DNA of 64,000 nucleotides. Source: Girardinichthys multiradiatus (Eukaryota > Chordata > Actinopteri > Cyprinodontiformes > Goodeidae). Positions 40,958 through 51,952 of the stretch are shown here, one piece after another (the stretch's first letter is position 1; every line of letters starts with the position of its first letter). The translations under genes were made by a program, and so were the position numbers. The notes under the pieces were generated by a model. That model was not told the DNA's origin and searched no databases. It saw only the letters and a list, made by a program, of their open reading frames with translations. The stretch covers positions 15,401,403-15,465,402 of the forward strand of contig NC_061818.1 in assembly GCF_021462225.1 (NCBI RefSeq), read 5' to 3'.

Positions 40958-41790
40958 ATCCACATGTGCTTTTTTTTTTTGCTTAAATCCGAGTTTATTT
41001 GAGTGGGCGTTCAAACTACTGATTAAATATGCACAGAAGGGGAATGTGGACATCACACAGCAGCTCACTGTGAAGTAATTTATAAAATTTTTGAACAATG
41101 GGAGCTGACAAAAGTATGACAACATTAAAACAAGACAAAGAAAGGTAAAACAAAAGAGAGCACAACTATTAACTTCTCTCAGGTAGCTCACACAGCTTGT
41201 CCTACCAGGCTTGAGATCAGCTGTCTTCCCAAAGCCCTCACTGAACCCAACAAGAACCCCCCAATTACGAACTGCTGCTATTTCATAATCACTGATAAAG
41301 AACCGAGTGTTTGATTGTTTTTCCTGCACACTATAATCACACTATAATTTACTGTAGTTGTATCTTGTGCAGTGACAATGAATTATTGTATTCTATTCTA
41401 TTCTAATATAATGCCCAAACCAGGAGAAAAAGGCTTAGGAGGCTGACTATTGGAACATTAAACAGGTGAGTGATTAACTGAATGCGCTGCAGGGAGGAAC
41501 AGACAGCTGAAGGGAACGTATGAGAAAAAATGGCCCACAAAAACACACAAAGCAAACACAAACTCAATAGCTATGCATGGAGGGAAAAAACCTACTAAAT
41601 GCAAAACGTAAAGACTCAACAAGAGGGAAACAGTGACTGAACACAACATGACTAAATACTGAAGCCAACAGACTACAAAACTGAAAACCAAGGTGACCAT
41701 CAAAGCTTTACGTCCTGCAGATTGCTGCACAAACAGTCCCTTAGTATTTTCCCTGTTTTGTACCATTGCACTGTTTCAGATTAAAAGCAG
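40958..41790. other. Flank between the Polinton and Tc1-like copy B
   Basis: No gene or transposon ends recognised. Contains a T-run at 40970-40980 and a short 'attctattctattcta' microsatellite-like stretch near 41388-41405. Confidence 0.4.
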
Positions 41791-41792
41791 TA

Positions 41793-43402
41793 CAGGTCTT
41801 TCTCAAAATATTAGCATATTGTTATAAAGTTCATTATTTTCCATAATGTCATGATGAAAATTTAACATTCATATATTTTAGATTCATTGCACACTAACTG
41901 AAATATTTCAGGTCTTTTATTGTCTTAATACGGATGATTTTGGCATACAGCTCATGAAAACCCAAAATTCCTATCTCACAAAATTAGCATATCATTAAAA
42001 GGGTCTCTAAACGAGCTATGAACCTAATCATCTGAATCAACAAATTATCTCTAAACACCTGCAAAAGATTCCTGAGGCCTTTAAAACTCCCAGCCTGGTT
42101 CATCACTCAAAACCCCAATCATGGGTAAGACTGCCGACCTGACTGCTGTCCAGAAGGCCACTATTGACACCCTCAAGCAAGAGGGTAAGACACAGAAAGA
42201 AATTTCTGAACGAATAGGCTGTTCCCAGAGTGCTGTATCAAGGCACCTCAGTGGGAAGTCTGTGGGAAGGAAAAAGTGTGGCAGAAAACGCTGCACAACG
42301 AGAAGAGGTGACCGGACCCTGAGGAAGATTGTGGAGAAGGGCCAATTCCAGACCTTGGGGGACCTGCGGAAGCAGTGGACTGAGTCTGGAGTAGAAACAT
42401 CCAGAGCCACCGTGCACAGGCGTGTGCAGGAAATGGGCTACAGGTGCCGCATTCCCCAGGTCAAGCCACTTTTGAACCAGAAACAGCGGCAGAAGCGCCT
42501 GACCTGGGCTACAGAGAAGCAGCACTGGACTGTTGCTCAGTGGTCCAAAGTACTTTTTTCGGATGAAAGCAAATTCTGCATGTCATTCGGAAATCAAGGT
42601 GCCAGAGTCTGGAGGAAGACTGGGGAGAAGGAAATGCCAAAATGCCAGAAGTCCAGTGTCAAGTACCCACAGTCAGTGATGGTCTGGGGTGCCGTGTTAG
42701 CTGCTGGTGTTGGTCCACTGTGTTTTATCAAGGGCAGGGTCAATGCAGCTAGCTATCAGGAGATTTTGGAGCACTTCATGCTTCCATCTGCTGAAAAGCT
42801 TTATGGAGATGAAGATTTCATTTTTCAGCACGACCTGGCACCTGCTCACAGTGCCAAAACCACTGGTAAATGGTTTACTGACCATGGTATCACTGTGCTC
42901 AATTGGCCTGCCAACTCTCCTGACCTGAACCCCATAGAGAATCTGTGGGATATTGTGAAGAGAACGTTGAGAGACTCAAGACCCAACACTCTGGATGAGC
43001 TAAAGGCCGCTATCGAAGCATCCTGGGCCTCCATAAGACCTCAGCTGTGCCACAGGCTGATTGCTTCCATGCCACGCCGCATTGAAGCAGTCATTTCTGC
43101 AAATGGATTCCCGTCCAAGTATTGAGTGCATAACTGTACATGATTATTTGAAGGTTGACATTTTTTGTATTAAAAACACTTTTCTTTTATTGGTCGGATG
43201 AAATATGCTAATTTTGTGAGATAGGAATTTTGGGTTTTCATGAGCTGTATGCCAAAATCATCCATATTAAGACAATAAAAGACCTGAAATATTTCAGTTA
43301 GTGTGCAATGAATCTAAAATATATGAATGTTAAATTTTCATCATGACATTATGGAAAATAATGAACTTTATCACAATATGCTAATATTTTGAGAAGGACC
43401 TG
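41793..43402 (+). mobile_element. Tc1-like transposon copy B (complete)
   Basis: A 1,610-bp element with flanking TA at 41791-41792 and 43403-43404, inverted repeats of about 200 bp and an intact transposase frame. Same family as copy A (13034-14640), inserted in the opposite orientation about 27 kb away. Confidence 0.96.
42121..43125 (+). CDS. Tc1-like transposase, copy B (intact)
   Basis: 334 residues, one more than copy A (LKAAIEAS here). The N-terminal helix-turn-helix is RIGCSQSAVSRHL, with basic linker sequence near GRKKCGRKR. The catalytic domain carries LFSDESKF, QHDLAPAHS and DLNPIENLW, i.e. the DD34E triad. No stop or frameshift. Differences from copy A include E/D in QKEISE, K/T and R/H in the basic linker, R/S in VHRRV, L/S in GAVLAAG and L/Q in RPQLCH. 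This is the better candidate for a functional enzyme and could in principle mobilise copy A, since the ends match. Confidence 0.95.
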   Translation: MGKTADLTAVQKATIDTLKQEGKTQKEISERIGCSQSAVSRHLSGKSVGRKKCGRKRCTTRRGDRTLRKIVEKGQFQTLGDLRKQWTESGVETSRATVHRRVQEMGYRCRIPQVKPLLNQKQRQKRLTWATEKQHWTVAQWSKVLFSDESKFCMSFGNQGARVWRKTGEKEMPKCQKSSVKYPQSVMVWGAVLAAGVGPLCFIKGRVNAASYQEILEHFMLPSAEKLYGDEDFIFQHDLAPAHSAKTTGKWFTDHGITVLNWPANSPDLNPIENLWDIVKRTLRDSRPNTLDELKAAIEASWASIRPQLCHRLIASMPRRIEAVISANGFPSKY

Positions 43403-43539
43403 TATACCTTCAGGAAAATGACCATAGTGCACAGTGGCCTCCAAACTGCACCAGAGGTCATTATGAACAGACCATTCTCATATATTTCGGTCTCACTTTA
43501 GACTCAGTTCGGTGTGAATATTCTTTGTCATTATTTGTA

Positions 43540-45763
43540 CTCGTACTCGTCGTCTTCCGCTTTATCCGGGACCGGGTCGTGGGGGCAGCAGACTCAGCAG
43601 AGACGCCCAGACGTCCCTCTCCCCAGACACCTCCTCCAGCTCCTCCGGGGGATCCCAAGGCGTTCCCAGGCCAGCTGAGAGACATAGTCCCTCCAGCGTG
43701 TCTTGGGCCGTCCCCTGGGTCTCCTCCCGGTGGGACGTGCCTCCCGAGGAAGGCGTCCAGGAGGCATCTGGTAGAGATGCCCAAGCCACCTCAACTGGCT
43801 CCTCTCGATGTGGAGGAGCAGCGGCTCTACTCCGAGCCCCTCCCGGATGGCGGAGCTCCTCACCCTATCTCTAACGGAGTGCCCGGCCACCCTACGGAGG
43901 AAGGTCATTTCAGCCGCTTGTATCCAGGATCTCGTTCTTTCGGTCATGACCCAAAGTTCATGGACACAGGTGAGGGTAGGAACGTAGACCGACCGGTAAA
44001 TCGAGAGATTCACTTTTTGGCTCAGCTTTCTCTTCACCACAACGGACCGGTACAGTGCCCCGATCCATCTGTCGATCTCCTGTTCCATTCTTCCCTCACT
44101 CCTGAACAAGACCCCGAGTACTTGAACTCCTCCACTTGAGGCAGGAACTCCCCTCCAACCTGAAGAGGACAAGCCACCCTTTTCCGGTCGAGAACCATGG
44201 CCTCGGACTTGGAGGAGCTGATCCTCATCCCAGCCGCTTCACACTCGGCTGCGAACTGCCACAGCGCATGCTGTAGGTCTTGGCTAGAGGGGGCCAGCAG
44301 GACCACGTCATCTGCAAAAAGAAGAGATGAAATCCACTGGTCCCCAAACCAGACCCCCTCTGGCCTTTGGCTGCGCCTAGATATCCTGTCCATAAAAGTT
44401 ATGAACAGGACCGGTGACAAAGGGCAGCCCTGCCGGAGTCCAACATGCACCGGGAACAGGTCCGACTTAGTGCCGGCAATGCGAACCAAACTCCTGCTCC
44501 GCTTGTACAGAGACCGGACGGCCCCTAGTAAAGGGCCCCCGATTCCATACTCCTGGAGCACTCCCCACAGGGCATCACGAGGGACACAGTCATATGCTTT
44601 CTCCAGGTCCACATAACACATGTGGACCGGTTGGGCAAACTCCCATGAACCCTCGAGTACCCTGTAGAGAGTATAGAGCTGGTCCAGTGTCCCACTGTCT
44701 CCGACCGCCACGCAATGTTGAAGAGGCATGTCAACCATGACAGCCCCACAATATCCAGAGACTTGAGGTACTCAGGCCAGATCTCATCCACCCCCGAAGC
44801 CCTGCCACCGCTGAGCTTTTTAACCACCTTGGTGACTTCAGCCTGGGTGATGAAAGAGTCCAATCCCGAGTCCCCAGCCTCTGTTTCCACCAGGGAATGC
44901 GTGATGGCAGGATTGAGGAGATCCCCGAAGTACTCCTTCCACCGCCCGATAATGTCCCCAGTTGGGGTCAGCAGCCTCCCACCCCCACTGTAAGTAGTGT
45001 TGGCTAAACACAAGCTTCCCCCTCCTGAGGCGCCGGACGGTTTGCCAGAATCGCTTCGAGGCCAACTGGTAGTCCTTCTCCATGGCCTCACCGAACTCCT
45101 CCCAGGCCCAGGTTTTTGCCTCTGTCACAACCCGGGCCGCAGCACGCTTGGCCTCATGGTACCTTTCAGGAGTCCCAGAGTAGAAGAGAGTCCAGCCCCT
45201 CTCAAGGAGATGGGTCCCAGAGTCTACACTGTGCGTGGAGGTGAGCCCGACTATTTCTAGTCGATATCTCTTGACCTCCCGCACCAGCTCAGGCTCCTTC
45301 TCCCCCAGTGGGGTTGACATTCCACGTCCCTAAAGCCAGCCTAAGCATCTGGGGATCGGGCCGCCGAGGCCTCCACCTTCGTCTGCTGCCCAATCCTCTT
45401 TACACCGGTTCCTCACAGATCCCCCTGCAGGTGATGGGCCCACTGGGGGATGGCCTCGCGTCTCTCATTCGGGCTTGGCCCGGCCGGGTCCCGCAAGGAG
45501 CAACCCAGCCACCATTGGCTCTCCAACGAGTCCTGACCCCAGGCCTGGCTCCAGGGTGGGACCCCGGCTCCGCCATACCGGGCGACGTCAAGTGCCTCGA
45601 TTTAGTAGTCGTCATGAGGGGTTCTTGAACCGCTCTTTGTCTGACCCGTCACCTAGAGCCTGTTTGCCATGGGAGACCCTACCAGGGGCATTTAAGCCCC
45701 AGACAACATAGCCTCTAGGATCATTCGAGTCCTCAAACCCCTCCACCATGTTAAGGTGACAGT
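43540..45763 (-). mobile_element. Rex3 retrotransposon with 5' end and internal deletions
   Basis: Minus orientation, flanked by an exact 9-bp duplication, ttatttgta (43531-43539 and 45764-45772). The right (5') end holds the GC-rich leader, and the left holds the 3' end with a short (GACGAGTAC)-like tail. The 2.2-kb body keeps the endonuclease start (EIVGLTSTHS...GWTLFYSG) but then jumps to the post-endonuclease linker (TPERYHEAKRAAARVV). It also jumps from LFNIAWRSETV to GTLDQLYTLYRV, losing the first part of RT. It carries the stretch cggtgacaaagggcagccct (44412-44431), which I recall as the standard Rex3 RT primer site. Confidence 0.85.
43594..45320 (-). pseudogene. Rex3 ORF remnants (linker and reverse transcriptase)
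   Basis: Pieces in several minus-strand frames: linker and RT start (45320-44838 and 45091-44525), RT palm (44738-44034, with VDLEKAYDCVP motif [13 protein letters not shown] motif B and LLFADDVVLLA motif C) and the C-terminal region (44172-43594, [46 protein letters not shown]). Catalytic Asp residues survive, but the endonuclease core and the start of RT are deleted and the frame shifts several times. Dead copy. Confidence 0.85.
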
Positions 45764-46124
45764 TTATTTGTATTTCATCTAAATGTTTTGCATCTAACCT
45801 CAAATGTAAAAAAAAAAAGAAAAAACATGTTGGCCTCAGTTATACATTTTTACAAATAAGTCAAGGGGAAAACATAGTTTATATTCAACAACATGCTGTC
45901 TCTGTGTGTCTTTGCCCCCGAGGGACACATGAAGTGATTCAGTCTTTCCTATCGAATGGAGGAACTGAAACCTTTTGGGACTGCTACATTCATTTCACAA
46001 ATCCTCCCATCACATCACCCCTCTGCGTGTATCTTTTTTATTTCTGACTGTTTTCGTTTTTCTGTCACAAACACAAGTTCACAGGAGGACAGCACAGCAC
46101 CTCTCCACTTACCCTGCTGTAGCC

Positions 46125-48837
46125 ATGGCCGAAAGGACCTGTCCTGATGGGAAGGAGTGGGACATCCTTCTCAGGATCTGTTTTAAAACAAGTGCCACCC
46201 GTAAGCTTCACCCACCAACAGGTGAGTCACACTGAACCTTTATTGATTTGTTTGTACCATATCCCCCTCCTCAAGGTGCGGAGAATAAAAATGCACTGAC
46301 TTTGATCTCCTCAGAGCCCATCCTGACTGCAAAGACAAGTTCTGGCAAGTCAACCAGCCCATCAAATGTGTTGATGCTGAGTCAGACTCTGTGGATCTCC
46401 GTGATCCTGGTCACTCTGGGGTCCATCTTGGCTCTGACCATTTGGATTGTCATATTTAGACGGCAGACCAAAGCCCGTGGATACTACGGTAAGCTCTAAT
46501 GTTAATTGTTTTTCTACGTTGTTAAAGGCCAGCACACCCCAAATTGCTTGAATTCTTGTGTTGAAATAACAAACAAATAAAATAATTACAAATAGAATAA
46601 CTTCATTACAAGGTGGTTTAGATTATGCTTAGACAAGGTCTAAGACATTAAATCTGTCAGAGCAGAAGATCTTGTGAATAAAATACACAAAGAAACAAAC
46701 ATGGACAATAACATGGACAAAACAAAGAATATTCTTTGTTATTCTTGTAATAGAGATACATTAAGAGGCATTTTAAAGTAGCAATACATAATTTTTTAAA
46801 TACCAATTCACCAGGAGGAGGGGGGCTGATGACAAGCAGGCATCTGAGAATCTTCTGGAGGAAATAAGATGGTAAGAAGGCAGTTGGTGAAGTGTGACGT
46901 TCATCACAGTGGAAACTCCACCGTTTCTATTCTCTTCTTCTCAGGCGTCCCACGGGCCGACTGTGCTGTCTTCCAATCTATTCTGGTTTCAGCACACATT
47001 TGTAGGCCCTAATTTGCCCTGCCTCTATCTACAACAAGAAAGTAGTTAGAGGAGACTCCAGACTCATCAGCCTCATGTTCTCCTCACTCAATAAGTTGTC
47101 TATCTACACTTCTGTACACGAGACAACCAGGAATGCAGAAAACTGCATTACTTCGTTCAGCTGCTATGAAACTCATCATTGTTTAAATAACTGACTGAAG
47201 TAATTGAGTGGGCAAAGTGATATATTTAGTGTTTAAAGTCTTCAGCAAGAATTATCTCAGCATAAATAACAATCTAAAATGTTCGTTTTTCATTTGTATT
47301 TAGCTCTTTTCCTCTTATACCTCTAAATTAATCTTAGTGCAGCCAACTGTCCTCAGTAGTAAGGAAATTTTCCACCTGCATGTAATTTCTCCTCAGTATA
47401 AATCCATTTATTAGTGAACATTAGTGAAAAACAAACGATCACGAAGACCAAGGCACACAGCAGACAGGTCTGGAAGAAGGTTGTGGAGAGGTTTAAAGCA
47501 GGGTTAGGTTATGAAACAATATCCCCAGCTCTGAACATCTCTGAGAGAACTGTGCAATCCATCTTCAGAAAATGGAAAGAGTGCGGCAGACTGAGACATG
47601 TCCTTCTACTTAAACTAACAGGTCTGGCAAGGACAGCATTAATTACGGAAGAAGGTGAGAGGCCCATTGTACCTCTGGAGGAGCAACAGAGTTACCATCG
47701 GTCATGCACGGCAAAGTTTGGAGACTGTGGACAGAATAGCTATTAATAGTGCACTCCAAAAATCTGACCTGTTTAGATGAGTTGCAAGAATGACCAAAAC
47801 TGAAGTTTTTGACCTACATGCAAAACTCTGTGTGGTTGAAAAACAACGCTGCACATCTGCCATAACACACCATCCCAATGGTGAAACATAGAAGTGGCAA
47901 CATCATGATGTGGTAATGCTTTTCTTCACAGGAGAGAGGGAAACTGAAGAGAGGTGATGAATGGAGCTATATACGGGGCAATCCTGGAAGAAAATCTGTT
48001 AGAGATTGTCCCTTCCAGCAGGATGACGGCCCAAAACTCATATTCAGAAATACAATGAAAAACTTTATATCAAAGCATAATTATGTGTTAGAATAACCCA
48101 GTCAAAGTCCAGTCCGAAATCCAATTGAGAATCTTTGGTATGACTTAAAAATTTCTGTTTACAGACGCTCTCATTCAAATGTGATCGAACGGCTTATTTT
48201 TCTTTGCTCTTTTGAGCAAAGAAAAATAGGACAAAACTTTCAACATCTGATGAGCAAAGCTGGTAGTTGCATACAATAAATGAAAGGTGGTTCTGCAAAG
48301 GATTAACTCAGGGGGCTACATAAAAATGTGCCACACACTATTTAGGTTTTTTTTGTAAAAACAAAAAATCTAATAAAACATATTTTCCTGCAACTTCACA
48401 TAAAATTCCAGTAAAATGCAATGAAGTCTGTGGTTGCAATGGGCAACAAAAGATTTGGTTTTAAGGCACTGTATGTCACACGAATGACTACTCCATCTTT
48501 ATTTATATGTGATGCAGAGGATCCAGTCACTGAACAAGAGGTTCTTAAGAAAGCAGAGCCAAAAGCCAAGTTTCACCCGCCCCACTCAGACAGAAACGGT
48601 CAGACCCTTCAAAGAGCGGCGAACGGATCCTCATCATGTCATCAGTTGCACCCCGGAGCCCAAACGGACCCAAAGTGGGAGGATGGCTTCAGCATTTGCA
48701 GGGAACCTGCAAGGCATGTGTCTAAAGACGGAAACGGAGGGCTGCCTGCATGCAGCATTGTGGCAGACCACAGAGTCCCACTTCCTGCCACAGAGCTGGG
48801 AGGCACTGCGTTAGTTACAACTAAAACTGTAGTGTAA
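46125..48837 (+). CDS. tnfrsf13c: tnfrsf13c-like (BAFF receptor), three exons
   Basis: A small receptor for the B-cell survival cytokine BAFF. Exons 46125-46221, 46315-46488 and 48518-48837 give one 196-residue frame. There is no signal peptide, so it is a type III membrane protein as expected. The short extracellular part has MAERTCPDGKEWDILLRIC, i.e. two Cys (6 and 19) around a DxL-type hairpin (WDILL). Exon 2 encodes the membrane span (LWISVILVTLGSILALTIWI) and a basic stop-transfer RRQTKAR. The C-terminus, VPLPATELGGTALVTTKT, closely resembles the TRAF3-binding tail of mammalian BAFF-R. The BCMA tail is similar but fits less well. Linkage with pick1, as on human chromosome 22, supports the call. 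Intron 2 contains a decayed Tc1-like copy. Confidence 0.72.
46489..48517 (+). other. tnfrsf13c intron 2, including a Tc1-like relic
   Basis: About 2 kb. From roughly 47360 to 48420 it contains a decayed + strand Tc1-like copy: an N-terminal transposase remnant in the frame 47414-47746 (KVVERFKAGLGYETIS, NISERTVQSIFRKW) and a downstream SPDLNP-like block near 48099-48135. The rest is unassigned. Confidence 0.55.
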
Positions 48838-51010
48838 GCTGCACCTGTGTGTGTCGCTGTGTACTTATAATATTATGAGTATAATTCTTTTTACAGTTAC
48901 ATAATATAGAGTCATCTTCATTCCTTCATGAACAAAAAGCAAGAATTCATGTGAATCATGACGCTCTAGTTGGTTTATTGTAAAGGTCAGGATGCCGTTG
49001 TGTTTATTGCTGTTCTCCATGTTTTACATGCTCTTGGGGTTAAATGTTATTCATCCATAATTTAATTGTGTTTGTGTATGATTTGAATTGTATATCACTT
49101 TCTACATTTCTGTCATGGGTGAAACATATATTTCAGTATGTCGAAACTGCTACTGCTTGTGAAAAACGTGTGTTTTTTTAAATATTCTTGGAACATAAAA
49201 CACATACACCTTCAACTTTTGTGCCACATTGAAAAACCTTTAATTAATAAACCACAAAATAAAATTCAACACAAATATATTGTAGAGATTTTAAACATTT
49301 AAAAAACCCTCCCAATGGACGTCATTTTGATTTTGGGTGTTCAATGATACTTTCAAAGATGCAATGGATGCATCCCTCTTTAATCATTTTAAACAGAAGA
49401 AATAGCTTGAATATAATATGTTGTGTGAATTTTCTCTAATCCACACATTCTCAGAATTATACATACAGGCTCAAATATACACAGACCCTCACTAATATTT
49501 GGATAAGTGTCCCTAGTCATCAAAAGGCTCCTAGCATAATACAGGCAGAATATTTCACCATTCTATTTGGCAGAATTGATAGAGTTCATTTTTTATTTGG
49601 TGTGTTTTGCTTGAACTGACCCAGTTTTTAAGGCTAGATCAGAAATATTGTATATGGTTAATGTTCCAGAAGCTCAATGTCAGCCTGTTTTGAGCTTTTA
49701 AAGCCAGTTTGGATATGTGTGTGGGATCGTTGTCCTGTTGGAACATCCCTTTGTGTCCAAGTTTCAACTGTCGGACACAAACTGTTGCCGTCAGATGAAA
49801 GGAAATTGGTCAGAACAATCAGAAACAACCCAGCAACCTTGGAACCTGTCATGAGCTGGAAACTCCTGGAACACAAGTGTCCCTATCCACTGAGAAGCAA
49901 GTTTAACATCAGTAGAGTCTGAGAGGATGACAACCAAAACTTTCAATGTTTGCAGCTGCCCACTTGGCAAACCAAACGCCTGAAGGAGAAACGTTTTATG
50001 GTCAGATGAGACAGAAATTGAGCTGTTTGATCTCCATGACAAGAAATATATGTGGGGGAATCAAAGTAATACTTTGAAACACTGTACCTACTGTCAAGCA
50101 AGGTGGTGGCAACATTATGTTGTGGGACTGATTTGAATTGCACAAACTTCATGTAATAATAAAGATGTAGGATCATCACATTCATGTCAAGTCAACAGCT
50201 AGACCACTGAAATGTGGACACAGATGAGACAATGATCCCAAACACACAAAAACTGTGAGTTTGCTCAAAAGCCGGGTCAGTGCCAAAACCCAACCAGTTT
50301 AAATGTAATCTGCAAATTCTGCCATTAGGAGTGGTCAAATATCCAGCAAGAATATTGCCAGAAGCTTTGTGACGGCTACAAAAATTCATTCATTCATGGC
50401 GATGACGAGTCTGACTGGAACAATGCCTACTGTAAGTAAAGGTACTGAATTAGCATGTGAATATAGGTCCACTGTTTTTCGCAGCTAATAAAGCTTATTT
50501 ACACGGTAAATAATGTATCATACTTTGCAATGAATGAGCGCCCTGCAGGCAACAAAAATAAAGAACACATATTAAAAGTAAATAAAAACAACATTCTGTA
50601 TTTTCACTTGTGTCTGGGGCCAGTTGTTTTTGCAAAAAAAATTACTTTAGTTTTTGATTACATGAAGCCCAAGCTAAAGTGCATAATTATAACATGAATC
50701 ACATGCAAAGCATTGACACAAGAGCCACAAAAAATAAAGACAAACAAATCAATTTGACAAATGAATTTGTGGACTGAAACATTTCCCCCAGTTTGGAAGA
50801 GCTTACAAGAACAAGCATGAGAACCTGCTACTCTTATAGCCGAAACAAACTATGGAGGAATGTGACCTGGGGAGAGAGCACTGGTATCATAAATAGATCA
50901 TTTAACCTTTAACTTGCCTCCTGTGTCTTTACCGTCATACTGACTCAACAGATGCTTACTCTCAAACACTGTGCCTATAGTCTTTAACAGAAAGTTCCTC
51001 TGTGATGCTA
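48838..51010. repeat. Intergenic region with a decayed Tc1-like copy
   Basis: Lies between tnfrsf13c and the stop of gucy2c. About 49200-50460 resembles an old Tc1-like copy on the + strand (for example 'aaggtggtggcaacattatg' near 50100). All frames are broken. The parts at 48838-49200 and 50460-51010 are AT-rich; they probably include the 3' UTRs of tnfrsf13c and gucy2c, but I see no clear polyadenylation signal. Confidence 0.45.
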
Positions 51011-51914
51011 TCACAGGAAGGTGCTGGGACTGTCGGTGACGGCCAGGTGAAAGTACTCTGGTGAGCTCTCCTTCTGCAGGTTGCCGTTGGTGTCTCTCCA
51101 ACGGATTCTAGTGGACAAGGTCTTCCTCTTTTCGAAGCCCTCTTTTCCAGCTCGGTGCTTCTCTAGACTGGATACAATCATGTCTGCCAAGTCCTGCTGG
51201 AGCCGCTGGAAGTTCTCGCTGAGAAAGAAACATTGACATCATTGTGGATCATAATCCTCTAATGTAAATGTTTGGAGTACATTTAAATGAGACTTGACTC
51301 ACGCTGTTGGCGGTGTGGGCAGGTTGTATTTTCTTCCTGTTACGCCTGTTAACCAGTAGGTCATCTCCTTGCCTTTACCCTGTGAGTCAGGAAACAAAGA
51401 CAAGCCTCCAGTTAACATGCAATGTTTGATGCCTGTGTGGATGTACAATAGAAAGAAAAAATCATCTCACCTTTAGGTATGTCTCTCCTCTTTTTTCAAA
51501 CTCAAACTTGCAGTCTGTCCTTTGCAGAATTTTGATTGTGGGCTGGCTCACATGAATCCTCAGAGCTGGAAGAGAAAGTGGAAACCGCTCATCAGATTTG
51601 GAGTTCTGCTTCTTTCTAAAATTAGAATCTTCATCTGGACTTCCACTCTGTTCAATGTTTTTATGCGTATTGGTCTTACGCAGGCCTGTAGACTCCATGC
51701 GAGAAGCCGTGTTCACCGTGTCCCCAAAAAGACAGTAGCGAGGCATCTTGTTTCCAACCACTCCTGCTGCACAGGGACCTGGACGCAGGTACATAAGTAA
51801 ATAAAGATAAGATCAGATCAGATCAGATTTTTTTTATCTGATTTTTTTAAGACCTGATGGCTAGTGAAAGATTGATATTTTTTAAATAATGCTAATGCTA
51901 AAGATTTGACTTTA

Positions 51915-51952
<38 letters not shown>

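Noticed and set aside
43525..44139. 204-aa Pro-rich frame on the plus strand
   Set aside because: Antisense shadow of the Rex3 copy on the minus strand.
45308..45711. GC-rich frames resembling a Pro-rich protein
   Set aside because: They fall in the Rex3 5' leader; no independent support.
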